Source of the DNA: Mycobacterium gordonae
GTDB lineage: Bacteria > Actinomycetota > Actinomycetes > Mycobacteriales > Mycobacteriaceae
Reading direction: 5' to 3'
DNA: 64,000 nucleotides
NCBI RefSeq assembly: GCF_017086405.1
Contig: NZ_CP070973.1
Coordinates: 4,806,739-4,870,738, forward strand
The notes below the pieces were generated by a model. The model did no database searches and was not told the DNA's origin. It saw only the letters and a list, made by a program, of their open reading frames with translations. A program made the translations under genes and the position numbers. Within the stretch, counting starts at the first letter, position 1, and every line of letters begins with the position of its first letter. Positions 41,885 through 50,042 of this stretch are shown piece by piece.

Positions 41885-42817
41885 TTGGCCACCGACCAAC
41901 CGCTCGACCGATCCGGCAGGCCCGAACCCGGCACGATCGCCAGCGTCCTGTCCAACGTGCGACGCGCTCCGCACCGCGTGCGGCGCCAGTCGCGCGATTT
42001 CATCGAATCCGCCGTGACACAACTCTTCGATGCCGCGGTGCGCCACCCACCGGACGCCGCGACGTCCGGGGAGTACCGGATCGAGGAACTGGCCCGATTG
42101 GCCGGCACCACCACGCGCAACATCCGGGTCTACCGCGACCGCGGCCTGCTGCCCCCGCCACTGCGGGTCGGGCGGATCGCGCTGTTCAACGACACCCACC
42201 TCACCCGGCTGCGGCTGATCACCTCGATGCTCGACCGCGGCTACAACATCGCCCACGTGCGGGAGATGCTCAGTGCGTGGGAGGAGGGCAAGAATCTGGG
42301 CGACGTCCTGGGCCTGGAGACCGCGATCGTGGGCACCTGGACCACCGAGAAGCCGACGACCATAACGCTAACTCAGGCACGCCAACTCGTGGGTGACGCA
42401 ACGGCTTTCGAGCGGCTGGTGGCGCTGCAGGTGATCCGCGTCGACGGCGAGCAGGCCACCGTCACCCGGCCCAAGCTCATCGAGGCGTTCAACGAAGTCC
42501 GCGGCTACGGCGTGAGCCTTGACAAACTCATCGACCTACACGAGCAGATCCTGCCCAAGGTCGACGAGATCAGCGACCTGCTGGTGCGCGCCGGCTTCGA
42601 ACACGTGGCGGACCGGATCAAGCCGGGTGAGGCACTACCGGCGGACGCCGAGGTCGCCGAACTGATCACCATGCTGGTCCGGTTCCGCACGCAGGCGGTG
42701 GCAACCGTCACCGCCACCCTGGCCTCATCGATCGAATCCAACATCGAGACGCTGGTCAGCCGCCTGCTCTCGGAGTATCTCGAGCACGCGGCTGAACCCG
42801 ACGTCAGCGCCCGCTGA
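41885..42817 (+). CDS. MerR-family transcriptional regulator
   Basis: About 310 residues. MerR winged helix-turn-helix: YRIEELARLAGTTTRNIRVY, RDRGLLPPPLRVGRIALFND, RLRLITSMLDRGYNIAHVRE. The long C-terminal region is helical and resembles mycobacterial MerR regulators of lipid or stress genes, with no cysteine metal site seen. TTG 41885 is the first in-frame start with a Shine-Dalgarno-like AAAGG at 41870-41874; GTG 41957 is an alternative. Likely controls its own operon. Its 3' end overlaps the convergent desaturase gene by 14 bp. Confidence 0.85.
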   Translation: MATDQPLDRSGRPEPGTIASVLSNVRRAPHRVRRQSRDFIESAVTQLFDAAVRHPPDAATSGEYRIEELARLAGTTTRNIRVYRDRGLLPPPLRVGRIALFNDTHLTRLRLITSMLDRGYNIAHVREMLSAWEEGKNLGDVLGLETAIVGTWTTEKPTTITLTQARQLVGDATAFERLVALQVIRVDGEQATVTRPKLIEAFNEVRGYGVSLDKLIDLHEQILPKVDEISDLLVRAGFEHVADRIKPGEALPADAEVAELITMLVRFRTQAVATVTATLASSIESNIETLVSRLLSEYLEHAAEPDVSAR

Positions 42818-43820
42818 GGGTCAGCGTCCCTTGGGTTTTCAGCACCCGCGCGGCGGTGATTCGCTCGGCCTTGCGGGCCTCCCGCTCGAGGTAACGATGC
42901 TTGGATTCCTCAAACTTCTCCGAGGCCGCCTCGAGTTCCTTGATCAACACCGCCAGATCGTCCCGCATCCGCGCCGCCTCGCCGGTGAAATCCTCGCGTT
43001 CGAAGATTCGCCACTTCTTCAGCACCGGCATCACCACCTCTTCGAGATGGATGCGCGGATCGTAGACACCGCCGACCGCAATCACCACGGCCTTGCGCCG
43101 GAATTCGGGCACCGTGTACCCCGGCATCTTGAAGTTGCGCAGAATCCTGTGCACGGACTTCATTGCCTGGTTGGGTGCGATGTCGAGGCCGGCCGCGCTG
43201 ACGTCGCGGTAGAAAATCATGTGCAGGTTCTCATCAGCTGACACCCGGGCCAGCAATTGGTTGGCGATGCTGTCGTCGCAGGCCTTCCCAGTGTTGCGGT
43301 GCGACACGCGGGTCGCCAATTCCTGGAACGAGACGTACATCACCGAGTCGAACAAGCTTTCGGCGAACATGTCGCCTTGCTGGTTCTGGCCCGGGCTGAA
43401 GCCGCGGGTGATCTGCTCCATCCGAAGCTTCTCCAACTCGACGGGGTCAACCGCGCGGGTCACCACCAGGTAGTCGCGCAGCGCCACACTGTGCCGGTTC
43501 TCCTCGGCCGTCCACCGGTTCACCCACTGCCCCCATGCGCCGTCGAGGCTGAAGTTCATGGCGATCTCGCGGTGGTAGGACGGCAGGTTGTCCTCGGTCA
43601 GCAGGTTCTGCACCATCGCCACCTGGGCCACATCGGAGAGTTGACTCTGCCCCGGCTCCCAGTCCTGACCGTCGAGGGCATAGAAATTCTTGCCGTCCGA
43701 CCAGGGAATGTAGTCGTGCGGATGCCATTCCTTGAACATCGACAGGTGCCGGTTCAGCAGGCGCTCGGCGACGGGTTCAAGTTCTTGCAGCAGTTGCAGA
43801 TTCGTCATTTCTTTGGGCAC
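42804..43820 (-). CDS. DesA-type acyl-ACP desaturase (DesA1 paralogue)
   Basis: 338 residues, diiron acyl-ACP desaturase. Iron ligands in NRWTAEENRHSVALRDYLVV and SADENLHMIFYRDVS; LTEDNLPSYHREIAMNFSLD and RISHRNTGKA-like ATRVSHRNTGKACDD are typical. It is very close to mycobacterial DesA1 (Rv0824c) as I remember it. GTG 43820 has AGGAG 5 bases upstream and gives the DesA1 length. It lies 13 bp behind the Rv0079-like gene, so the two form an operon. Possible role: unsaturation of the mycobactin acyl chain or a hypoxia lipid; not shown by the sequence. Confidence 0.9.
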   Translation of the reverse strand: MPKEMTNLQLLQELEPVAERLLNRHLSMFKEWHPHDYIPWSDGKNFYALDGQDWEPGQSQLSDVAQVAMVQNLLTEDNLPSYHREIAMNFSLDGAWGQWVNRWTAEENRHSVALRDYLVVTRAVDPVELEKLRMEQITRGFSPGQNQQGDMFAESLFDSVMYVSFQELATRVSHRNTGKACDDSIANQLLARVSADENLHMIFYRDVSAAGLDIAPNQAMKSVHRILRNFKMPGYTVPEFRRKAVVIAVGGVYDPRIHLEEVVMPVLKKWRIFEREDFTGEAARMRDDLAVLIKELEAASEKFEESKHRYLEREARKAERITAARVLKTQGTLTLSGR

Positions 43821-43833
43821 AGCATCTCCTGGG

Positions 43834-44604
43834 TTACTTGGTCGGCACCAGCAGGCCGAGGTTGCCGTCATGGCGGGGATACAACAATTGACCGCGGCCG
43901 GTTTCCCGGTCGGTGTAGAACAGCAGTCGCAGGCTGTGATCACAGGCCCGGCGAACTGCGTCCGGTTCGCTCAGGGTGGGCGTCATGCGGGAGTTGACGA
44001 TCAGCGGCACCTGCGGGCCGGATACACCTGGCGACCAGGCCCATCCCGGCGGGAAAACGTGCCGCTGGCGGGCCAGCCGCAGACCCGACGGCCCGGCCCG
44101 GTACACGACCGCGTCCTCGCCGGTCTCCGCATCGGTGAACAGGTGCGCGTCGTAGTCCATGCCGTCCATCACCGCCACGGCCTGCAACGGCGTGGTGCGC
44201 TGCAACGCAACCGGTTTGCGGCGCACAACCACCGCGTCGAAATCCACCGTCAGTATCCGGCGGGCGGGATCCGGCCACGGGCGAGGACGCCACGGCGCAA
44301 GCATTTGTCTGATATGGCTGTCAAGTCGGTCCAGCGCCGGCGACAGATCGTCGATACCGGCGGTGACGGCAGCGATCCGCGCCGGAAGCTCTCCGACCGA
44401 CAGGTTCACCTGCATGACCATCGGGCCGCGACCACAAGTTCCCGTCTTGAGGCGCACCCGAGCGTCCCCGGTGATCTCGTAAGAGGCCAGAACCTCTCCG
44501 ACCTGGTGCGCCACCTGCTCGGCCTGGGCGCCACTGACCGGGCCGGCGCACATCACGCTGACGTCAGGGAATTGCCGCACCGACCTCGCCCTAAGTGAGT
44601 TCAC
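43834..44604 (-). CDS. Rv0079-like ribosome-associated dormancy protein
   Basis: About 256 residues. Starts VNSLRARSVRQFPDVSVMCA, with VRLKTGTCGRGPMVMQVNLS and a two-fold repeat of the C-terminal domain of hibernation-promoting factors: VVVRRKPVALQRTTPLQAVA / DYDAHLFTDAETGEDAVVYR and CDHSLRLLFYTDRETGRGQL. This matches M. tuberculosis Rv0079, a DosR-regulon protein reported to bind ribosomes and inhibit translation. GTG 44604 is chosen over GTG 44631 because AAAGGG lies 10 bases upstream. Two DosR-like boxes precede it. Confidence 0.88.
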   Translation of the reverse strand: MNSLRARSVRQFPDVSVMCAGPVSGAQAEQVAHQVGEVLASYEITGDARVRLKTGTCGRGPMVMQVNLSVGELPARIAAVTAGIDDLSPALDRLDSHIRQMLAPWRPRPWPDPARRILTVDFDAVVVRRKPVALQRTTPLQAVAVMDGMDYDAHLFTDAETGEDAVVYRAGPSGLRLARQRHVFPPGWAWSPGVSGPQVPLIVNSRMTPTLSEPDAVRRACDHSLRLLFYTDRETGRGQLLYPRHDGNLGLLVPTK

Positions 44605-44682
44605 GCCGCAGCGACCCTTTCTGTTCAACACGCGACATCAAATGCCGCGCACTGAAGCTTCGCGGGTCGGCAGGTGCCCCAG

Positions 44683-44723
44683 ATAGAGCCGAAAGTCCCA
44701 CCGGGGGAGGCTAAAGTCCCCGG
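44683..44723. promoter_or_regulatory. Tandem DosR-like boxes upstream of the Rv0079-like gene
   Basis: Two sites resemble the DosR motif TTSGGGACTWWAGTCCCSAA. Box at 44704-44723 (GGGGAGGCTAAAGTCCCCGG) matches 14 of 20, with the AAAGTCCCC half intact. Box at 44683-44702 contains GAAAGTCCCA and matches about 12 of 20. They are 21 bases apart, as in tandem DosR promoters, and lie 80-120 bp before the gene, just past the mbtB stop. Confidence 0.6.
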
Positions 44724-44730
44724 ACGGCGA

Positions 44731-47700
44731 TCATTCTCCGCTCGCGAACGTCGAATCGAGCGCGGATAAGACCTGGCCATCCGGCATCTCAGCGATCTCC
44801 AGATACATCTCGGCGACCAGTTCGAGGCGGTCGCCCGTGATCTCCCTGCTCTCGAGCAATTCAGCCAGCGCGGCCACGGTCCTGGTGGCGAATACGTCGG
44901 CGACCATCAGACTGGGCGAATCGAGCCACTCCCGCATCCGAGCCACCGCAAGCGTCGCAAGCACCGAATCGCCACCAAGAGCGAAGAAGTCGTCATGCAC
45001 ACCTATCGAGAAGGCTTCCCGGCCGAGGACACCCGCGACGATGTGACATACAGCACGCTCCACGATCGTCCTCGGTGCCACCGAGTGCGATTCATCACCG
45101 GTGCCGGCCGCCTGTGTAAGCAGCGCCCCGATCGCCGCGCGGTCGATCTTGCCCGCGTCACTGAACGGGATGCGGTCGACCAAGGTTATATGACGCGGAA
45201 TCATATGTGCCGGAACGAGGTCCAGGAGACCGTCGCGAATCTGTGCGGCGGTCACGTCACTGTCGGCCGGACTGACCGCCGCGGCCAGCACGTCGACACC
45301 ACCGGGCGCGGGGAGTACGGCCGCCACCGCCATCCGCACCCCCGGGATTCGTCCGATCGCGGCCTCGACCTCGCCGAGTTCGACGCGGTAGCCACTGATC
45401 TTGACACGATGGTCGGCGCGTCCGACAAACTCCAGCATGCCGTCCGGCCGGTAACGGACCAGGTCACCTGTGCGGTACCAGGTCCGACCGTCGTGCTCGA
45501 CGAAACGTTGAGCCGTCAGATCCGGTCGGCCGCGGTAGCTGCGGGCGATGCCACGCCCGGCGATCCAGAGCTCACCGGGGACCCAGTCGGGACACTCGGC
45601 GCCGACGTCGTTGACGACCCGGCAAGCGTTGTTGGACAACGGCTTCCCGTAGGGCACGGCGGTCCAGTGTGCGGGCAGTTCGCCGGGGTCGTGGACGTCG
45701 AAAATCGTTCCGTGCACCGCGGTCTCGGTGGCACCACCCAAGCCGGCGAAATGCAGGTGCGGCGCCTGCTCGTGCAGGCGCCGGGCCATCTCGGTTCGCA
45801 CCCAGTCCCCACCCGTGGCAACCACCCGCAGTGACGACAAGCGCCCGCGCCCAGCCTCGAGCAGCATCTCCAACCAGCCCGGCATGAAATGCAGCACAGT
45901 GACCTGATATTCGTCGATGAGCCGGGCCCAGCTGTATGGATCGGTGCGTTGTGCTTCGTCGACCACCACGATTGACCCGCCCGAGCGCAAGGTGGCAAAG
46001 ATGTCCAGTACTGACAGATCGCATTCCAGGGTCGACAGCGCCAGACACCGATCGTCGGCGCCAAAGCCGAAGTGCCCGATGAAGAACTCGACGGTATTCA
46101 TGGCGGCATCGTGGGTGACCTCCACGCCTTTAGGCTCCCCGGTTGAGCCGGAGGTGAACAGCACGTAGGCCAGAGCGGCGGGATCGGTTGGGGGCGAGAT
46201 GGTTTCGATGGCACCAACAGGGCCGGTGCGCAGTACGTCGGCGATCACGAGGCCGGGCACCGGCAACGACATCGGCAGTCCGCCACACACCAGAGCTGCG
46301 CGCACTGAACCACCGGTGAGAATGCGCTGCGCGCGGTCGCGGGGCTGGTCGATGCCGATCGGCAGGTAGACAGCGCCGGTCGCCAGGATGCCTAGCAACG
46401 CCGGCACCTGCTCAGCCGTCTTGGGCCCCATTACGGCGACCGTGTCTCCGGCGACGATCCCCGCCTCCCGCAGCGCCGCGGCCACCGTCAGCGCCTGATC
46501 CCGAAGTTGGGCGTAGCTCAGGTCACCGCTACTGGCAAACACCGCCGGCGCATCGGGAGCACGTTGAGCCTGGCGGAAGAACCCGTCATGCAACGCTTCG
46601 CCCGCCGGCGGCGCGACCGTGCTGTTCAGTGCAGCCCGCACGGCACGCTGATCCTCCGGGACGGAGCTCGAGTCCAACGCGTTCCAGGCGTCATCATCGG
46701 TGGCGAGCCGGGTCAGCTCGGCAAGGTGGTGGGCGAACATCGCGTCGATGACGCCCGGCCGAAACGCTTCCTCGCGGACGTCCCAGTTCACCAGAAGACC
46801 ACCATCCAACGGCGTGACCTGCGCATCGAGCAGCACCTGGGGCCCCTGCGAGATGGTGCACACCGGTGTGCCGAACTGGGCGGTGACCTCGCCGGCAAAC
46901 AAATCCCCGAGGCCGAGCCCGCTGGTGAACACGTACGGTGCCAGTGTCTGCGTGCCGCGGTGGCGAGTCAGATCGCGCAACACCGAAAGGCCCGAATACC
47001 CCAGGTGAGCGGCGCTGGCATGCAACGTCTCCTGGACCGCCTGCGCCCGTGACAATGCGGTGTGCGCGTTCGACAAATCGACGTCCAACATCAACGACGA
47101 AGTGAAGTCGCCGACCAGCCGGTCGACGTCCGGGTGAAACGGCTCCCTCCCGAACATCGGCAGATTGAGCAGAAACCGCCGACTGGTGGACCAGCGAGCC
47201 AAAGTCCCGGCGTACGACGCCGCGACCACCATCGCCGGGGTGATTCCGTGCCGTCGGGACGCGGCGAACAATGCCTCGCGCGCCTGCGCGTCGAACCAGT
47301 GCCACCGCCGGGTGCTGCGGCGGGGGTTCGCACGCTCGGCGAGCGGAACTAGTGGCAGGGCAGGAGGTTCCGGCAGATCGGAGACACGCTGAGCCCACCA
47401 CTGGCGGTCTTCCTCGATCTTCCCGGCATCCGCGGTGGCGGTCTGTGCCGCGCGGTACTCGCGGTAGGTGTACTGCAGTTCGGGTAGCTGCACACCCTGG
47501 TAAGACGCCGCGAGGTCGGCCATCAAGTTGCGATAGCTCACTGCGTCCGCAGCCTGCATATCCAGGTCGACGTGCAGGCGGGTCCGGCCATCCGGGAGCA
47601 GCGACAGCGTCAGTTCCAGCACCTCGCCGTCCAGTAGCTGGTGCGACTTGGCGTCACGAATGGCAAGCAACTCGTCGGCGGCCGACTCGGCGTCGCGGTC

Positions 47701-48246
47701 ACGCAGATCGACGATCTTGACCGGAAGGTCGCGATCGCCGATTCGCTGCATGCCGTCCGGCAGGAACTCGACTCTGAGCATCGGATGCCGGGCCGCCAGT
47801 TGGGCCGCAGCCCTGCTCAACCGCTCCGGATCGACACCGGCACCATCGAATTCGACATAGAGGTGACCCGCGACACCGCCGAGTTGCTGACCGCCGTCAC
47901 GCCCGACCCACATTGCGTGTTGGATGGGCGCCAGCGGGAACGGTTCGGCCGGGTCGTGACCGTGCGCCACCGCTGCGCTCTCGTAGCGGGTGGGCGCCGC
48001 ATCGACCGCTGGGCTACGCGTGGCCACCAACTCCGACCACGCCCGCACCGTCGGGGCGGCCGCCAGCGCCGCGAAATCCACCTCGATCCCCCGCTTGCGC
48101 CAGCGCCCGGACAACGACATCATCCGGATCGAGTCGAGGCCACAGGCGATCAGGTCGGCGTCGGGATCCAGCTCATCCGGGCTGATGGACAGCAGCTGGG
48201 CGACCTCCTCGCGAACGCTCTGAGTATTCGTCGCACCGCGCACCAC
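44731..48246 (-). CDS. mbtB: Mycobactin NRPS MbtB without thioesterase (ArCP-Cy-A-PCP)
   Basis: 1171 residues. Carries the aryl starter and adds and cyclises Ser/Thr to give the aryl-oxazoline. Aryl carrier domain with Ser39 in ACGLDSIRMM; cyclization domain with the DxxxxDxxS motif (DMQAADAVS near 225) instead of HHxxxD; adenylation domain with FTSGSTGEPKG near 699, GLGGATETAVHG and WYRTGDLVRYRPDG; carrier domain with GGDSVLATLA near 1091. It ends soon after the carrier (VAEMYLEIAEMPDGQVLSAL), whereas M. tuberculosis MbtB continues into a thioesterase. GTG 48246 or 48243 follow AAGGGGG. Confidence 0.95.
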   Translation of the reverse strand: MVRGATNTQSVREEVAQLLSISPDELDPDADLIACGLDSIRMMSLSGRWRKRGIEVDFAALAAAPTVRAWSELVATRSPAVDAAPTRYESAAVAHGHDPAEPFPLAPIQHAMWVGRDGGQQLGGVAGHLYVEFDGAGVDPERLSRAAAQLAARHPMLRVEFLPDGMQRIGDRDLPVKIVDLRDRDAESAADELLAIRDAKSHQLLDGEVLELTLSLLPDGRTRLHVDLDMQAADAVSYRNLMADLAASYQGVQLPELQYTYREYRAAQTATADAGKIEEDRQWWAQRVSDLPEPPALPLVPLAERANPRRSTRRWHWFDAQAREALFAASRRHGITPAMVVAASYAGTLARWSTSRRFLLNLPMFGREPFHPDVDRLVGDFTSSLMLDVDLSNAHTALSRAQAVQETLHASAAHLGYSGLSVLRDLTRHRGTQTLAPYVFTSGLGLGDLFAGEVTAQFGTPVCTISQGPQVLLDAQVTPLDGGLLVNWDVREEAFRPGVIDAMFAHHLAELTRLATDDDAWNALDSSSVPEDQRAVRAALNSTVAPPAGEALHDGFFRQAQRAPDAPAVFASSGDLSYAQLRDQALTVAAALREAGIVAGDTVAVMGPKTAEQVPALLGILATGAVYLPIGIDQPRDRAQRILTGGSVRAALVCGGLPMSLPVPGLVIADVLRTGPVGAIETISPPTDPAALAYVLFTSGSTGEPKGVEVTHDAAMNTVEFFIGHFGFGADDRCLALSTLECDLSVLDIFATLRSGGSIVVVDEAQRTDPYSWARLIDEYQVTVLHFMPGWLEMLLEAGRGRLSSLRVVATGGDWVRTEMARRLHEQAPHLHFAGLGGATETAVHGTIFDVHDPGELPAHWTAVPYGKPLSNNACRVVNDVGAECPDWVPGELWIAGRGIARSYRGRPDLTAQRFVEHDGRTWYRTGDLVRYRPDGMLEFVGRADHRVKISGYRVELGEVEAAIGRIPGVRMAVAAVLPAPGGVDVLAAAVSPADSDVTAAQIRDGLLDLVPAHMIPRHITLVDRIPFSDAGKIDRAAIGALLTQAAGTGDESHSVAPRTIVERAVCHIVAGVLGREAFSIGVHDDFFALGGDSVLATLAVARMREWLDSPSLMVADVFATRTVAALAELLESREITGDRLELVAEMYLEIAEMPDGQVLSALDSTFASGE

Positions 48247-48261
48247 GGCCCCCTTGGCAAG

Positions 48262-48300
48262 TTAGTATAGGGTGTCCTAACTTGCGAAAGGCTACCCTAC
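48262..48300. promoter_or_regulatory. Tandem IdeR boxes between mbtB and mbtA
   Basis: TTAGTATAGGGTGTCCTAA at 48262-48280 matches the IdeR consensus at 14 of 19, and TTGCGAAAGGCTACCCTAC at 48282-48300 at 12 of 19; the starts are 20 bases apart. They sit between the divergent mbtB and mbtA genes and probably repress both when iron is sufficient, as in M. tuberculosis. Confidence 0.85.
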
Positions 48301-48352
48301 GGTAGTCAGCGCGCGATATCAGGCGAGATGACCAGGGGGCGGTTCCGACTCG

Positions 48353-50017
48353 ATGAGCACACGAACACAGCCCACACCGCGGCCACTCGACGACGATGTC
48401 AGGAACGGCTTCGTACCGTTCCCGGCCGACCGGGCCGATGAATACCGGCGCGCCGGTTACTGGACAGGTCGCCCGCTGGACTCGATCCTCGGCGACGCGG
48501 CCGCCCACTGGCCACAGCGGCCAGCCGTCATCGATGCCGAGCGGACGTATTCCTTCGCCGAACTTCACACCGAAGCCACCCGGATCGCGGCGGCGCTGAC
48601 GGACCTCGGCATCAATCCGGGCGACCGGGTACTTCTGCAGCTCCCCAACCGCTGCGAGTTTGCCGTTGCGTTGTTCGCGCTGCTGCGGGCCGGCGCGGTT
48701 CCGGTGATGTGCCTGCCGGGTCACCGCATCGCCGAATTGCGTCACTTCGCGGAGATCACCACCGCCGTGGCGATGATAATTCCTGATCGCGCAGGCGGTT
48801 TCGATTATCGCGAAATGGCCGTCCGGCTCACCGACGAATGCGCCAGCCTGCGTCACGTCGTGGTCGTCGGCGAGCCCGGCCCGTTCGTCTGCTGGTCTGA
48901 TTTGGCCGATCGTCATGCCCTGCAACGGAATCCAATAATCATCGACACTACGCTGCCGGCCTTACTGCTGGTATCGGGAGGCACCACCGGCCTGCCCAAA
49001 CTCATCCCCCGCACGCACGAGGACTACATCTACAACGCAGTCGCCAGTGCCCGGCTCTGCCAGCTCACCCGCGAGGATGTCTACCTGGTCGCGTTACCGG
49101 CCGGGCACAATTTCCCGCTCGGCTGTCCGGGCCTTTTGGGTGCGATGACAGTCGGTGCCACAACGGTTTTCACCGCCGACCCCAGCCCGGAGTCGGCGTT
49201 TGCGATCATCGCTCGGCACGCGATCACGGTGACCGCGCTCGTCAACGCGCTGGCCAAGGTATGGGCCCAGGCGTGTGAATGGGAACCCTTGCCGCCGAGG
49301 TCACTGCGCCTGCTGCAGGTGGGCGGATCGCGACTGCCTGCCGAGGAAGCCCGCTTCCTCCGCGAGGCGCTGACGCCGGGACTTCAACAGGTGTTCGGGA
49401 TGGCCGAGGGCATGCTCAACTTCACCCGCCCGGGCGACCCGGTGGAGGTCGTCGAGAACACTCAAGGCCGGCCGATGGCACCGCACGACGAGTTGCGGGT
49501 GGTTGACGACTCCGGCGCCGACGTCGCGGCGGGCCACGAGGGCGAGCTGATGGTGCGCGGGCCGTACACCTTCAACGGGTATTACCGAGCTGCCGAAGCT
49601 AACGCGGCGGCCTTCAGCCCGGACGGCTTCTTCCGGACCGGCGACCGGGTCCGTATCTTCCCCGACGGGCCACTGGCCGGCTACGTCGAAGTCACCGGCC
49701 GGATCAAAGACGTGATCCACCGCGGCGGAGAAACGGTGTCCGCCGCCGACATACAGGAGCACCTGCTAACCCACCCGGCCATCGCATCGGTCGCAGCCGT
49801 CGCGTTGCCCGATGACTATCTGGGGGAAAAGATCTGCGCCGCAGTAGTATTCAGTGACCGTCAGATCGGCCTCGCAGAACTCAACCGCTATCTTGATGAC
49901 CGCGGGGTGGCCGCGCATTCGCGTCCGGACCTGCTCGTCCCGATGGCGTCGCTGCCGATGACCGCGGTGGGCAAGGTGGACAAGAAACAAATCGTCGCGG
50001 CGCTGGTGAACCGATGA
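48353..50017 (+). CDS. mbtA: Aryl-AMP ligase MbtA
   Basis: 554 residues, stand-alone adenylation enzyme of the EntE/DhbE type. Activates salicylate (here possibly 6-methylsalicylate) and loads it on the MbtB carrier domain. Motifs: LLVSGGTTGLPKLIPRTHED, VFGMAEGMLNFTRPGDP, FFRTGDRVRIFPDGPLAGYV, and the C-terminal Lys in MTAVGKVDKKQIV. The downstream polyketide synthase starts 25 bp after its stop, so they are cotranscribed. Confidence 0.94.
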   Translation: MSTRTQPTPRPLDDDVRNGFVPFPADRADEYRRAGYWTGRPLDSILGDAAAHWPQRPAVIDAERTYSFAELHTEATRIAAALTDLGINPGDRVLLQLPNRCEFAVALFALLRAGAVPVMCLPGHRIAELRHFAEITTAVAMIIPDRAGGFDYREMAVRLTDECASLRHVVVVGEPGPFVCWSDLADRHALQRNPIIIDTTLPALLLVSGGTTGLPKLIPRTHEDYIYNAVASARLCQLTREDVYLVALPAGHNFPLGCPGLLGAMTVGATTVFTADPSPESAFAIIARHAITVTALVNALAKVWAQACEWEPLPPRSLRLLQVGGSRLPAEEARFLREALTPGLQQVFGMAEGMLNFTRPGDPVEVVENTQGRPMAPHDELRVVDDSGADVAAGHEGELMVRGPYTFNGYYRAAEANAAAFSPDGFFRTGDRVRIFPDGPLAGYVEVTGRIKDVIHRGGETVSAADIQEHLLTHPAIASVAAVALPDDYLGEKICAAVVFSDRQIGLAELNRYLDDRGVAAHSRPDLLVPMASLPMTAVGKVDKKQIVAALVNR

Positions 50018-50042
50018 TCGAGCCGTCACCACCCCTGCCGGC

